A DNA stretch of 64,000 nucleotides from Candidatus Borkfalkia ceftriaxoniphila (lineage in GTDB: Bacteria > Bacillota > Clostridia > Christensenellales > Borkfalkiaceae). The notes under the pieces are model-generated. The model ran no database searches. It was given only the letters and a program-made list of their open reading frames with translations, and had not been told where the DNA came from. The first letter of the stretch is position 1. Every line of letters begins with the position of its first letter. The stretch is from NCBI RefSeq assembly GCF_004134775.1, contig NZ_SDOZ01000002.1, positions 780,005 to 844,004 of the forward strand, written 5' to 3'. Below are positions 34,481 to 43,600 of the stretch, in pieces. The position numbers were made by a program, and so were the translations under genes.

Positions 34481-35912
34481 AGTGCCCCCAAAAATAATTG
34501 TTTTTAAATGCGCTCACTGACGATTCCGAAACATATATCGCCGAAGAAGTACCGTTCAGCAACCCGTAGCCGACCGTAATTTGCGACGGTTCGGTATGTT
34601 TCAATACGATTTTTTTCAAATTCGTGCAGCCTTTGAAACTGTTATCGGACACCGAACGGATATTTCCCTGAATCGTTATACTTTCAACGATTTCGTTCCC
34701 TGAAAATACCGAGGCCGAAAAAGATTTGACATACAATCCGTTTACTTGGTAGGGAACGATCAAATGTTTCTTCTGCGCCCCCTCCGGGGTAAGTCCCGTT
34801 ACGGCATAATAATTTCCGTTTTGTTGGTAAGTGAAATATTCCGCACAACTGTTATCCCCCTCGCCCTCGATGTCTTCCTGCGGTTTTACGGGCTTTTGGG
34901 GTAATACGTATTCCGTTTTGGTCGTATTGCCGAGTTGATTTTTTAAGTCGTTTACGAGTTGAACGGTACGCACCGCCATGCCGCTGTCGTTCAGATGGTA
35001 ATTGGAATCGAAAAACCATTCTTTATCCATAATATAATCTTCGATATCGCTGATCACGGGAAAATCAAAACGATCGCACACAAAGTCGTAAAATTCAGAT
35101 ATCCCCGCCAAACTGTTTTCGGTCACCGCGGCTCGGTTCATCGGCGGAAAAGAATAATACATCGAGGCGCCGCGTTTATGGATTTCCTTAAAAAACTCGT
35201 TTACATATGCGATAAATTCTTCCCGATATAAAGAAACGTCCAAAGAAATAGGGTTGTTCATGTCTACACTGTCCGCAAGCATATTGAACGGCCGCCCGAA
35301 ATTTTTAAGGTCGCAGTGTTCGTCGAACGATGCCTGCGCATACACACCGCTCGGCTGCGCAGGCAGACCGCTTTGCCACAATCGGTACTTTTTCGAAGCG
35401 TAAGAAGCAAAACTGCCTACCAGATTCCCTTTCGTCTGCGCGGAAAATTCACCGAACATGCTCAAATCGGAATCGAGCGCCATCCATGCCTCTTCGGCGG
35501 AAAAATACAGAGAGAGCGACTGCGAATCTATTTCCGGCGTAAAAATGACGATATCTCCTTCGCCGATATAAGCATCGGCGATCTCCATCATCATTTTCGT
35601 TCCCAACGCACCGTATAATCCCATATTACATACAGTAAAGTCCAAGCCTGCTTGGCCGAGCAAGCGCTCGAAGAGCGCCGAATCGACGCCGAACGCAACA
35701 TTCGAATTGCCTATGACCACGATTTTTTTATTCTCGGTTTCTTGCAGTCTTTCATACATTTTCGACAATTCGCCGTAATAGGTCTGCGCGTATTGCGGCG
35801 CCGTCGCTGTGCCTACGATAAAAATCGTCAAAAACGGAACAACGAGTAAAAATACAGCAAAGAAAGACGCCAGAACTACCGCGGTAAATCTTTTTAAACG
35901 TATATTTTCCAT
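34443..35912 (-). CDS. Membrane-anchored SGNH protein with C-terminal LRR
   Basis: The 489-residue protein has an N-terminal membrane anchor (about 10-38), an extracellular SGNH domain with IGNSNVAFGVDS (Ser at about 70) and FDSNYHLNDSG (Asp/His at about 302), then a linker rich in Pro/Glu and a BspA-type LRR (about 390-470, VESITIQGNIRSVSDNSFKGC). It mirrors the next gene in reversed domain order (SGNH first, LRR last). First gene of the acylation operon; its end overlaps the next gene by 38 bases. Confidence 0.87.
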   Translation of the reverse strand: MENIRLKRFTAVVLASFFAVFLLVVPFLTIFIVGTATAPQYAQTYYGELSKMYERLQETENKKIVVIGNSNVAFGVDSALFERLLGQAGLDFTVCNMGLYGALGTKMMMEIADAYIGEGDIVIFTPEIDSQSLSLYFSAEEAWMALDSDLSMFGEFSAQTKGNLVGSFASYASKKYRLWQSGLPAQPSGVYAQASFDEHCDLKNFGRPFNMLADSVDMNNPISLDVSLYREEFIAYVNEFFKEIHKRGASMYYSFPPMNRAAVTENSLAGISEFYDFVCDRFDFPVISDIEDYIMDKEWFFDSNYHLNDSGMAVRTVQLVNDLKNQLGNTTKTEYVLPQKPVKPQEDIEGEGDNSCAEYFTYQQNGNYYAVTGLTPEGAQKKHLIVPYQVNGLYVKSFSASVFSGNEIVESITIQGNIRSVSDNSFKGCTNLKKIVLKHTEPSQITVGYGLLNGTSSAIYVSESSVSAFKNNYFWGHYAENIYGTESFG

Positions 35913-35958
35913 ATCCCGCCCCTTTCCTATTCGTTCCGCTTTACAGATACGGAACAAA

Positions 35959-35985
35959 GCGCTCCTGTAAAACTAACAAGAGCGC
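35959..35985 (-). terminator. Weak hairpin after the GH3 gene
   Basis: GCGCTC (35959-35964) pairs with GAGCGC (35980-35985), and the minus strand continues with a short T-rich TTTGTT. It lies between the GH3 stop (35997) and the SGNH start (35912) and may partly separate the two operons. Confidence 0.45.
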
Positions 35986-35996
35986 CCTTTTAATGC

Positions 35997-38921
35997 TTAT
36001 TCGATATCTATTTTCTTTTTGCGCTCTTTTATAAGGCTGATCGCATACATTGTACCGAAACCGGCCGCAAGGACCGCGCTGACGCTGATTACGGCTATGA
36101 GCGTATCTTTCCACCACCAACTTGCCGCCAAAACTTTTGTATCGGGACCGATACCGTTCATAGCAGCGCTGTAATTGCAAACGGAATACAGAATCCTGTG
36201 TGATGCCTCGCGCATTGCCAGACAATATGTCGCATTCTTCCGGAAGTCGTTCAAGGCTGTTTGCGAACCGCTTCCCAGGAAAACGTCTGTTCCGCCCGTC
36301 ACGCCGTCCTGATAGGTCATATACGACGCTCCGTTGGAAGACGCCATATCGGTAATACAGTAACCGTCGAATCCCCATTCCTCGCGCATGATGTCCAATA
36401 ATTCTTGATCCGCGCCTACCCAGTCGGTCCCCGCGCGGTTGAACCCGCTCATGACAGCGGCAGCATCGCCCATGCCTTCCGCAGAGGATAGCGCATATTC
36501 AAAGGGAAGCAGCATGATCTCGCGAGCCTCCTGCTCGTTCAGCCAGACGCCGATACCGTTTCTTGCCGCCTCTTCGTCGTTAAACGCATAATGTTTGACG
36601 TTCGCGATGATTCCTTTTGCCTGCATTCCCTGTATCTCATACACCGCCGCTATTGCGGTAAGATACGGGTCTTCGGAAAAATACTCATGCGATCTTCCGC
36701 CGAACGGCATTCTGTGAATATTGATGGCGTTGGCATATAAGCCGGACAAGCCGTGATACAGAGCGTCTTCCGCAAGGCAGTCGCCTACTTTTTCAATCAG
36801 TTCGTTATTAAAAGAGGAGGCCCATATCCCCTCGCTGGGGAACGACAGACTGCCCTGCGATTTACCGTAACCGGTGGGTCCGTCCGCCTCGCGCGTATCC
36901 GGCTTGCAGACGGATTCGACCATGACCGTAGCGTATTGCCCGTTGGAGATCAGGTACGACTGTTCTCCAAACGTCATCTGATCCAAAAGATCTTGCCATA
37001 ACGCATTGTCATAATCTTTGCCCCTAAGCATCGCTAAGGTGAGGCCGTTATTTGCTCCGTAAGAGGGCATTTCCGCTTCGGGATCCGTTTCGATATCTTT
37101 ATTGCTGCGCAGATCCTCTTTCATTTTTGCGGTAACGTTCAAGGATATACTCGCTTTCGGCATAGTGCCCTGCCAATCGTTTCGGGATACATAAGTCACT
37201 TTTGTGTTGCTGCCCTCGTATTTATTCAGATCGGCGTCATCGAGTTGATTTGTGATCGACGCTCCCGTTTCGGAGGAAACGGAATAAGTTTTATCGTCAA
37301 AAGCATTGACCGCGATCTTGCCCGCAAGAACTGAATTTCCCGCAGCGTCCATTCTCTGATCGGTATTTTCGGGAGTTTTCCCTTGTGCTGCGAGAATATT
37401 ATTCGCAGCCTCATGCGCTCCGTTCGCAACGGTCAGATAATAATCGCCCTCGTCCACGATATACGTCTTGGCATAGTTCGCGTCATAACTTTTGAACAAT
37501 TCCTTTTTCACGTTGATCGTGACGGGTTCGCTGCTCTCTCCGGGCGCGAGTTCCTCCGTCTTCGCGTAGCCGACAAGTTCGACCGCTGCCTTCTCCACTC
37601 CGTGTTCGATATCGTATTCCGAATAGGGCTTTTGCAGGTAGACCTGTACGGCTTCTTTTCCGGAATATGTATCGCCCGTGTTGGTCACCGTCACCGTAAC
37701 GTCATAACTCTTTCCGTCCTCGTTTTCAGTTACGGAAAAATCGGAATAGGCAAATTCGGTGTATGATATTCCGTACCCGAACGGATACGCCACGTCGTCG
37801 GAATAGCGGTAATCGCCCGTATTCGACCTTCCCGTAACATAATCGGTGTATCTCGTTTCATAATACCGATATCCGACGTAAATACCTTCGCTGTATATGC
37901 CGTAATACATCTGGGTCGAATTAAGTCCCATCTCGCTGTAATTCGAATAGGTCTGCGCAAAAGATTTGCCGCTGTTGTAGGAAAGTTGCATCGCCGCAGG
38001 CGAAGAAAAATTATCTTTCGCGTAAGTATCGGATAGTTTGCCCGACGGAACGATCTTTCCCGTCAAGACTTTGGCAACCGCATTGATACCTGCCGAACCG
38101 ACGTTTCCGACCCAAAGACAGGCATCCACATCGATCCCGTTTCGGCTGAGAAAATCGAGTTGAACGGTTGCCGAAGAATTGAGCAAAACAACGATCTTTT
38201 CGATTTTACCCTGGTTTTTCAACATTGTCAGCCCTTGCAGGACTGAAATCTCTTCCTCGCTCAAAGAAAGATAACTGCCGTCCTCGCCGTCGCTTCGCGT
38301 GGCGGAAATATCCGAACCTTCCCCGCTGCTGCGGGCGATCGTTACGATGACCGTGCCGTAATCTTCAAGACTGGTTTTTGCCGCGGAAGGAATTGCGTCG
38401 TACGATGTTTCGTTGATAAGATAAGTATCCCCGATCTTCTTTCTCGAAGAAGAGGTTTGATAGAAATTCCACATAGTCTGGTTCACTTCCAGTCCGACGT
38501 CTGTGAGCGCCTGTTTCAAATCTTTATAAGAGGCCGTATTCGACGCGGACGATCCCGATGAACCGTAGTTAAACTTGTTGGAACCGGACAACATACAGCT
38601 GACCTTTTCCTTTTCGGAGAGCGGCAACGCGTCGTTTTCGTTTTTCAAAAGAACGATGCCTTCGCCTTCGATCTGTTCTGCAACGCTCTGAAAATATTCG
38701 GTCAACTCCGCGTAATCCTTATCTTTATAATCGCTCTTGAAATACTGATATGCAGGGTCGTCGGAATAATCAATTTCCGAACCAGAAATATTCAGCGCGT
38801 CGTTGATCGCGGCACTCTGGCTCAGGGCAATCTCATATATTCCCGTGATTAAAACGAGGAGGCTGGCCATACATACGGCGAGGCATTCCCACAGTACCCT
38901 GTTGAACAAATTCTTCTTCAT
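35997..38921 (-). CDS. Membrane-anchored GH3 enzyme with reversed domain order
   Basis: The 974-residue protein has hydrophobic segments at both ends (about 10-32 and 930-955, followed by KERKKK), so the enzyme part is held outside the cell. The order is reversed relative to common GH3 enzymes: alpha/beta sandwich first (IVLLKNENDALPL, about 88-100), then the fibronectin-III-like domain (YPFGYGISYTEFAY, about 375-480), then the catalytic barrel (NIHRMPFGGRSHEYFSEDP, KHYAFNDEE, nucleophile Asp in YCITDMASS at about 857). A reversed order is known from the Ruminococcus albus GH3 beta-glucosidase. Co-transcribed with a 4-helix membrane protein and a CBM lipoprotein. Confidence 0.9.
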   Translation of the reverse strand: MKKNLFNRVLWECLAVCMASLLVLITGIYEIALSQSAAINDALNISGSEIDYSDDPAYQYFKSDYKDKDYAELTEYFQSVAEQIEGEGIVLLKNENDALPLSEKEKVSCMLSGSNKFNYGSSGSSASNTASYKDLKQALTDVGLEVNQTMWNFYQTSSSRKKIGDTYLINETSYDAIPSAAKTSLEDYGTVIVTIARSSGEGSDISATRSDGEDGSYLSLSEEEISVLQGLTMLKNQGKIEKIVVLLNSSATVQLDFLSRNGIDVDACLWVGNVGSAGINAVAKVLTGKIVPSGKLSDTYAKDNFSSPAAMQLSYNSGKSFAQTYSNYSEMGLNSTQMYYGIYSEGIYVGYRYYETRYTDYVTGRSNTGDYRYSDDVAYPFGYGISYTEFAYSDFSVTENEDGKSYDVTVTVTNTGDTYSGKEAVQVYLQKPYSEYDIEHGVEKAAVELVGYAKTEELAPGESSEPVTINVKKELFKSYDANYAKTYIVDEGDYYLTVANGAHEAANNILAAQGKTPENTDQRMDAAGNSVLAGKIAVNAFDDKTYSVSSETGASITNQLDDADLNKYEGSNTKVTYVSRNDWQGTMPKASISLNVTAKMKEDLRSNKDIETDPEAEMPSYGANNGLTLAMLRGKDYDNALWQDLLDQMTFGEQSYLISNGQYATVMVESVCKPDTREADGPTGYGKSQGSLSFPSEGIWASSFNNELIEKVGDCLAEDALYHGLSGLYANAINIHRMPFGGRSHEYFSEDPYLTAIAAVYEIQGMQAKGIIANVKHYAFNDEEAARNGIGVWLNEQEAREIMLLPFEYALSSAEGMGDAAAVMSGFNRAGTDWVGADQELLDIMREEWGFDGYCITDMASSNGASYMTYQDGVTGGTDVFLGSGSQTALNDFRKNATYCLAMREASHRILYSVCNYSAAMNGIGPDTKVLAASWWWKDTLIAVISVSAVLAAGFGTMYAISLIKERKKKIDIE

Positions 38922-38925
38922 GCTT

Positions 38926-39393
38926 TTACCTCGCTTTGTTTTTTGTCCACGGGTGCAAAGCGTTCAAGCACGCGGATACAAGAGTCAAAATCGCCGCCGC
39001 GACAAAAAAGACTGCCGTCAAGATAAATCCGGCTGTGAAAGTGTTGCCGTCGATGCTCACTAATACGTTTGCAATGTACGTCACCTGCGAAAATACGAAC
39101 ATCAAAAAAGCGTACAGTTCGACCAGATATGCCACATACCTAACGGGCTTTGCCGCGGCGGATATCCATTTGTAAGGAATGATATCCGCCGCAAGGCTCA
39201 CCACGGAAAGGGCTATTCCGACGATCAGACACACGATCGCCGAGCCGTTCAGTTCGGGATTGAATTCCGTAACGCCGTTCTGCCTGTAAAAAACGAGCGC
39301 CAAAACCGCAAAGACGATCGCAGGCACGGTCAAGTAAAAACCGATTCCCCTTTCCGCAAATATATGTTTTACTTTTCCCAAATTGTTTTTCAT
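38926..39393 (-). CDS. Four-helix membrane protein of the GH3 operon
   Basis: The 155-residue product has four hydrophobic helices (about 20-37, 50-70, 85-105, 115-142) and no motif I recognise. ATG 39393 is preferred to an in-frame ATG at 39417 because GGTGACGGA lies just before it. It sits 10 bases after the lipoprotein gene and 4 bases before the GH3 gene, suggesting an assembly or anchoring partner of the surface glucosidase. Confidence 0.75.
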   Translation of the reverse strand: MKNNLGKVKHIFAERGIGFYLTVPAIVFAVLALVFYRQNGVTEFNPELNGSAIVCLIVGIALSVVSLAADIIPYKWISAAAKPVRYVAYLVELYAFLMFVFSQVTYIANVLVSIDGNTFTAGFILTAVFFVAAAILTLVSACLNALHPWTKNKAR

Positions 39394-39403
39394 TCCGTCA
39401 CCG

Positions 39404-40537
39404 TTATTTGTTTTCATAAACAGTCATTTTCAAAGCCGAAGAACTATTGATATAAATGCAGTCTACGATAGGGGCCATTGCGGCGACAGTGCCGTCCGGT
39501 CTGCCGTTTGCGTTGTTGACGTACAATCGGATCAAATTTTCGCCGCCCTTCAGATCAATATTGTTGATGACGACTGTAACATAACGATGATCAGAACCGC
39601 TGTCCCATACGCCGTCCATATAATCTTCGCCCCAATCCATTTCGATATCGCCGGTTTTATATGCGAGAACGGTGCCGTTCACCATCACCTGAAAAGAATC
39701 CTGGGTGAGCGTTACAGCCCTGTATTCGGAGGATATGCGCAGAGAAAGAGAAGCGCCCTTTTCCGCTTTATCCGAGGTAATTTCAAAATCGAGATAAGCG
39801 CCTTCATAATACAGACCGTGAACTGCCTTTCCGTTGCTGGCGGCGCTGTCGTTGCCGATCAGACCGGTCCCGCTGAAATTGCTGGAAAAACCGACGCCCT
39901 TTTTATTGCCTTCCGTATTGGCGGTCAGATCCGTGTCGGGATCCAGCCCGGTAAGTTGGGTATCCTCCGCTTCGAACGTATATTGTTTCATCCAGCGGGC
40001 ATACAGGCTGAGATTGCCGCTGTATACGCTGTTGTTTACGAATTTTTCGGAATATTCCTTATCCAGATACCATGCCTCGAAAGTATATCCGCTGCGAGTG
40101 GGATTGGTCGGTTTCGTCAACCGCCCTCCGCTCACAAATATTTTGGACGAATAGATTCCGTTATCGGGAGCGCCTTCGTAATTCCAGTAGAATGTGGCCG
40201 TTGCGGACGTCGCTTCCGATTCGGAGGTCCATCCTGCATATATAGTCGTATCTGCAGTAATCGCTTGCGTTTCGAAATCGAAAGTTTTGCTCAAATCGGC
40301 ATCTTCATACCAACCGTTAAATATATAATCGGTTTTGGTCGGATCATCGGGCTGCACAGCAAACGCCCCCTCTTCGACCTGTTGCGAAGCAATATCGCTT
40401 CCGCCGTTCGTTTCGAATTTTACCGTGTATTTTTTCACATCGTTGCCGCTGCACGCAACAAAACTCATGGCGAGCAATGCCGCCAGCAACGCACATAAGA
40501 ATGTTTTACTAATCAGGCCTTTCAATACTCTGTTCAT
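39404..40537 (-). CDS. Carbohydrate-binding lipoprotein with InlB repeats
   Basis: This 377-residue lipoprotein (lipobox FVAC, Cys29) carries two InlB-type repeats (about 36-90 and 110-175, with GYTFEAWYLDKEY) and a C-terminal beta-sandwich of the CBM6/35 type (about 180-375, starting YTFEAEDTQLTG and containing GGENLIRLYVNNANGRPDG). It should bind glycan at the cell surface and bring it to the membrane-anchored GH3 encoded two genes later. Start ATG 40537 is preceded by AGGAGGCTTACT. Confidence 0.85.
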   Translation of the reverse strand: MNRVLKGLISKTFLCALLAALLAMSFVACSGNDVKKYTVKFETNGGSDIASQQVEEGAFAVQPDDPTKTDYIFNGWYEDADLSKTFDFETQAITADTTIYAGWTSESEATSATATFYWNYEGAPDNGIYSSKIFVSGGRLTKPTNPTRSGYTFEAWYLDKEYSEKFVNNSVYSGNLSLYARWMKQYTFEAEDTQLTGLDPDTDLTANTEGNKKGVGFSSNFSGTGLIGNDSAASNGKAVHGLYYEGAYLDFEITSDKAEKGASLSLRISSEYRAVTLTQDSFQVMVNGTVLAYKTGDIEMDWGEDYMDGVWDSGSDHRYVTVVINNIDLKGGENLIRLYVNNANGRPDGTVAAMAPIVDCIYINSSSALKMTVYENK

Positions 40538-40565
40538 AGTAAGCCTCCTGTCAAATTTGTAAAAT

Positions 40566-40617
40566 AACAGCATTCCCCCGATTACGGCTTACGCTATAAT
40601 CGGGGTTTCCCGCTGTT
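40566..40617 (-). terminator. Terminator after the large GH3 gene
   Basis: A composite hairpin: AACAGC/GCTGTT outside (40566-40571 with 40612-40617) and CCCCGATTA/TAATCGGGG inside. On the minus strand it is followed by ATTTTACAAATTT, a moderate T-tract. It separates the large GH3 gene from the lipoprotein operon. Confidence 0.72.
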
Positions 40618-40630
40618 CAAACGTTGAACT

Positions 40631-43600
40631 TTAATTTTTCTTTTTTCTGGATACTACCATACAAATCGTCGCGCCTAAGAGAACGACCGCGCCGACAAGC
40701 GCCGCGCCGCCGGTCACGGACGAACCGCAACCGCTGCTCGTATTCCCTTCCAGCGAGTTTTGCAGGTCTTTGATGGTGGATTCGAGATCGCTTATCTTGT
40801 CATTCAGATCTTCGATCGTGATGTCCGTATCACCGCCCGTCGTTTCACCTTTGACAACAATGACAAACGTAGTTTCTGCCGTTTTATCCTTATTGCCGCC
40901 GTCGCCTTTGCCACCGTCGCCTTTACCGCCGTCGCCTTTGTCGCCGCCTTCGGCAAACGGTGTTGCGGCAGGATTCGTACCGCTTTCCTCATTTTTCGCA
41001 GTAAGCACAACGGTGAAAGTATACGTTCCAGCCTTTTCGGGCGATCCCGTGATCGTTCCGTCCGCATTGAGCGTGAGCCCATCGGGCAGAGAACTTCCCT
41101 CCTTCAAAGAATAGGTGATAGAATTGTATTCCGCGCTCGTATAAACGTCGGAAGTAAACTCCGCGTAAAATTCTGTTCCCACGGCGGCCTCCGTAAAGTT
41201 GCTGCTTTCCGCCGTGATCTGAATTGCGGTATCTACCGTAAGTACGTAAGTCGCGCTCTTGTTGATCCACCCGTCGATCACATAATTTACCGTAAGATTA
41301 AACGTTCCCGATTCCTTCGGCGTACCACTGATCGTTCCCGTGTTTTCGTCGAACGTGAGCCCTTCGGGAAGCGCTCCCGTCAGACTGTATCTGACAGTGG
41401 AATCTTTATCAAGTTTGCTTTCGATCGAAACGCTTACGTTCGACACGCTGAGACTTTCCGTAGCCTCCAATTTACCGTTATCAAGTTCCAGATCGCCGTA
41501 GCCGTTGAACTGACCTGCAGAGTTTGCAACCTGATAGAGCACGTTATGCGCCATTTCTCTCACGCAATACCACTGCGTATAGGAGATTTCGTAATACGTT
41601 TTCCCGTCTTCGCCCTTTTGCACGATGTAAACGCCTTCCGTCTCTGCCGTTTTGCCGTCCGGGAGTGTTTCGCCCTGTTTATAGAAACCGCCGGTCGGCT
41701 GTTCGCCCGTCGTCGGATCCGTCTGTCCGGACAGATATTCGGTGTTCCCCGTCGTGAGAATGGTCTGCGCGCCTGCTCTGACCATAATATCGGGGTTCGT
41801 TCTCTGATTCCAGCCGATATAGCCGTCAGTTACGAAATAAGCATGACTGCCCCATTCGTTCTGATATAATTCGACCGAAAGATTCGTGTTATTGGTGTTC
41901 GCCTTCCCCGCCAATCTTCCGTAAGCGGTCATACCTGCCTGAGATCCGCCTTCCTGGAAAATCATCTGGAAGTTCTTCATGTAATTTTCTCTCATCGCCT
42001 GCTCGTCGCACCAGGTGAACAGACAGCCTCTATCCGTTTCCTGATCGTTCATGAGAGTATGTTTCGCATAGCAGATAATACCCTTAGACTGAACGCCCTG
42101 CGTGAGCGCGGCACCGATATACCCGCCGAGGATACCGTCCTGCGAGAAATATTCGTTATTGCGCCCAGAGAACGGAGAACGATGAATATCCGCGCCCGGA
42201 GCATACCAGCCCTGGAATCCCGTGATGAGCGCGATATTGCCGATGATTATGCCGCGTTTTTCCGCAAGTTCGGTGTTCCAGGTTGCGGCCTGCAAACTTT
42301 CCGCGCATGCCTGAAATTCCTGATTGATGCTGTTGGGGCCGTCTCTGTCGACGGTTACTTTCTTTCCGACGCTATCGATATTGACCGTACCGTAACCGCA
42401 GTACGTATTAACCTGACACAACTCATCGTAGGTGAGTTGGTTGAGGAACTCCGTCCATTTCTCGTCGTTATAGTCCGCGCCCGCCATATCGGAAAACTTG
42501 ATCGTATTGACCGAAGACGAAGATGCGTAGAATTTAATTTTCTGCGCTCCTTTATCGCCGTTCGCACCCGCGTTCGTATACTCGCCCAAGGTGCCCTTCG
42601 CCTGCGACCAATCCGTGGGAACAGAGGTATGCGACCAGACATAGCCTTTATCATCGTCATTCTCATAGTACTTGTTGTACGTCTTCGTCGCATCGTTTGC
42701 GCCTGTATAAGTACTGCTGACCGCATAGTTATCCCAATACGACCAGTTATCGAGCACGTTATCCTTAAACGTAAGATCGGCTGCCGTGGGAGCCTTAGGG
42801 AAAGAAAGATCAAACCCGTTCACTGTGGATTTCACTTCGGAAGGTTTCGTGGGAACGGATACTCCCGTATAATTCACTATCGAGGCGGAAGCAACATTTT
42901 TGTCGTTCTTTACGACAACGGAAGGATCGGTAGCCGAAACGCTTGCGTTTCTCGTCATGGTCGTCATGCCGGACGCCTGGTCCTTCATCATGGCTTTCGT
43001 GCGGATATTGCCGAAATGGCTTTCATCCACAGCGGTATCTTTGTCCATACCCTCGCCGTTGTTGTTTACCCCGTCCGTAAACAGACTGGAAACCTGTAAG
43101 CCTGAATAATCGTCCTTTTCGAGGGCAATATCCTGTTCAAGCGTGAAGGACTCTTCCGCATAACATTCTGCACGTTCGACCCCTTCGCTGTCCGTAACAT
43201 AATATTTGCCGTCTTTTTCAACCGTAGAGCAATCGTAGTGACTGTCTTCCATGATACGGAGAGTATATTCGCCGCTCTCCATTATGTAAGCACCTTTGGT
43301 CACTTTGTCGCTCTGCGCATAATAGGAGTACCACGACGCCATATCCTGCACGTTTACCGAGACGACGACCGTCTGCGATTCGCCGGGATCAAGAATGCCG
43401 GTCTTTGCAAATCCCACGAGGGACACAGACGCTTTTTCGACAACGCTATCCGTTTCGTAAGGCGCGCTGACATAGACTTGCACCGTTTTTTTACCCGCGA
43501 CGCTGCCCGTGTTCGTTACCGTTACGGGCAAATATAACGTGTCGACCGCCGCAGCCTTCTGATAGGTCGACTGTAACTGGGAGGCGATCGTTTTTTGATC

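Noticed and set aside
29335..35912. A true dltABCD operon
   Set aside because: No DltC carrier is present, the ligase does not look like DltA, and the SGNH proteins have extra surface modules.
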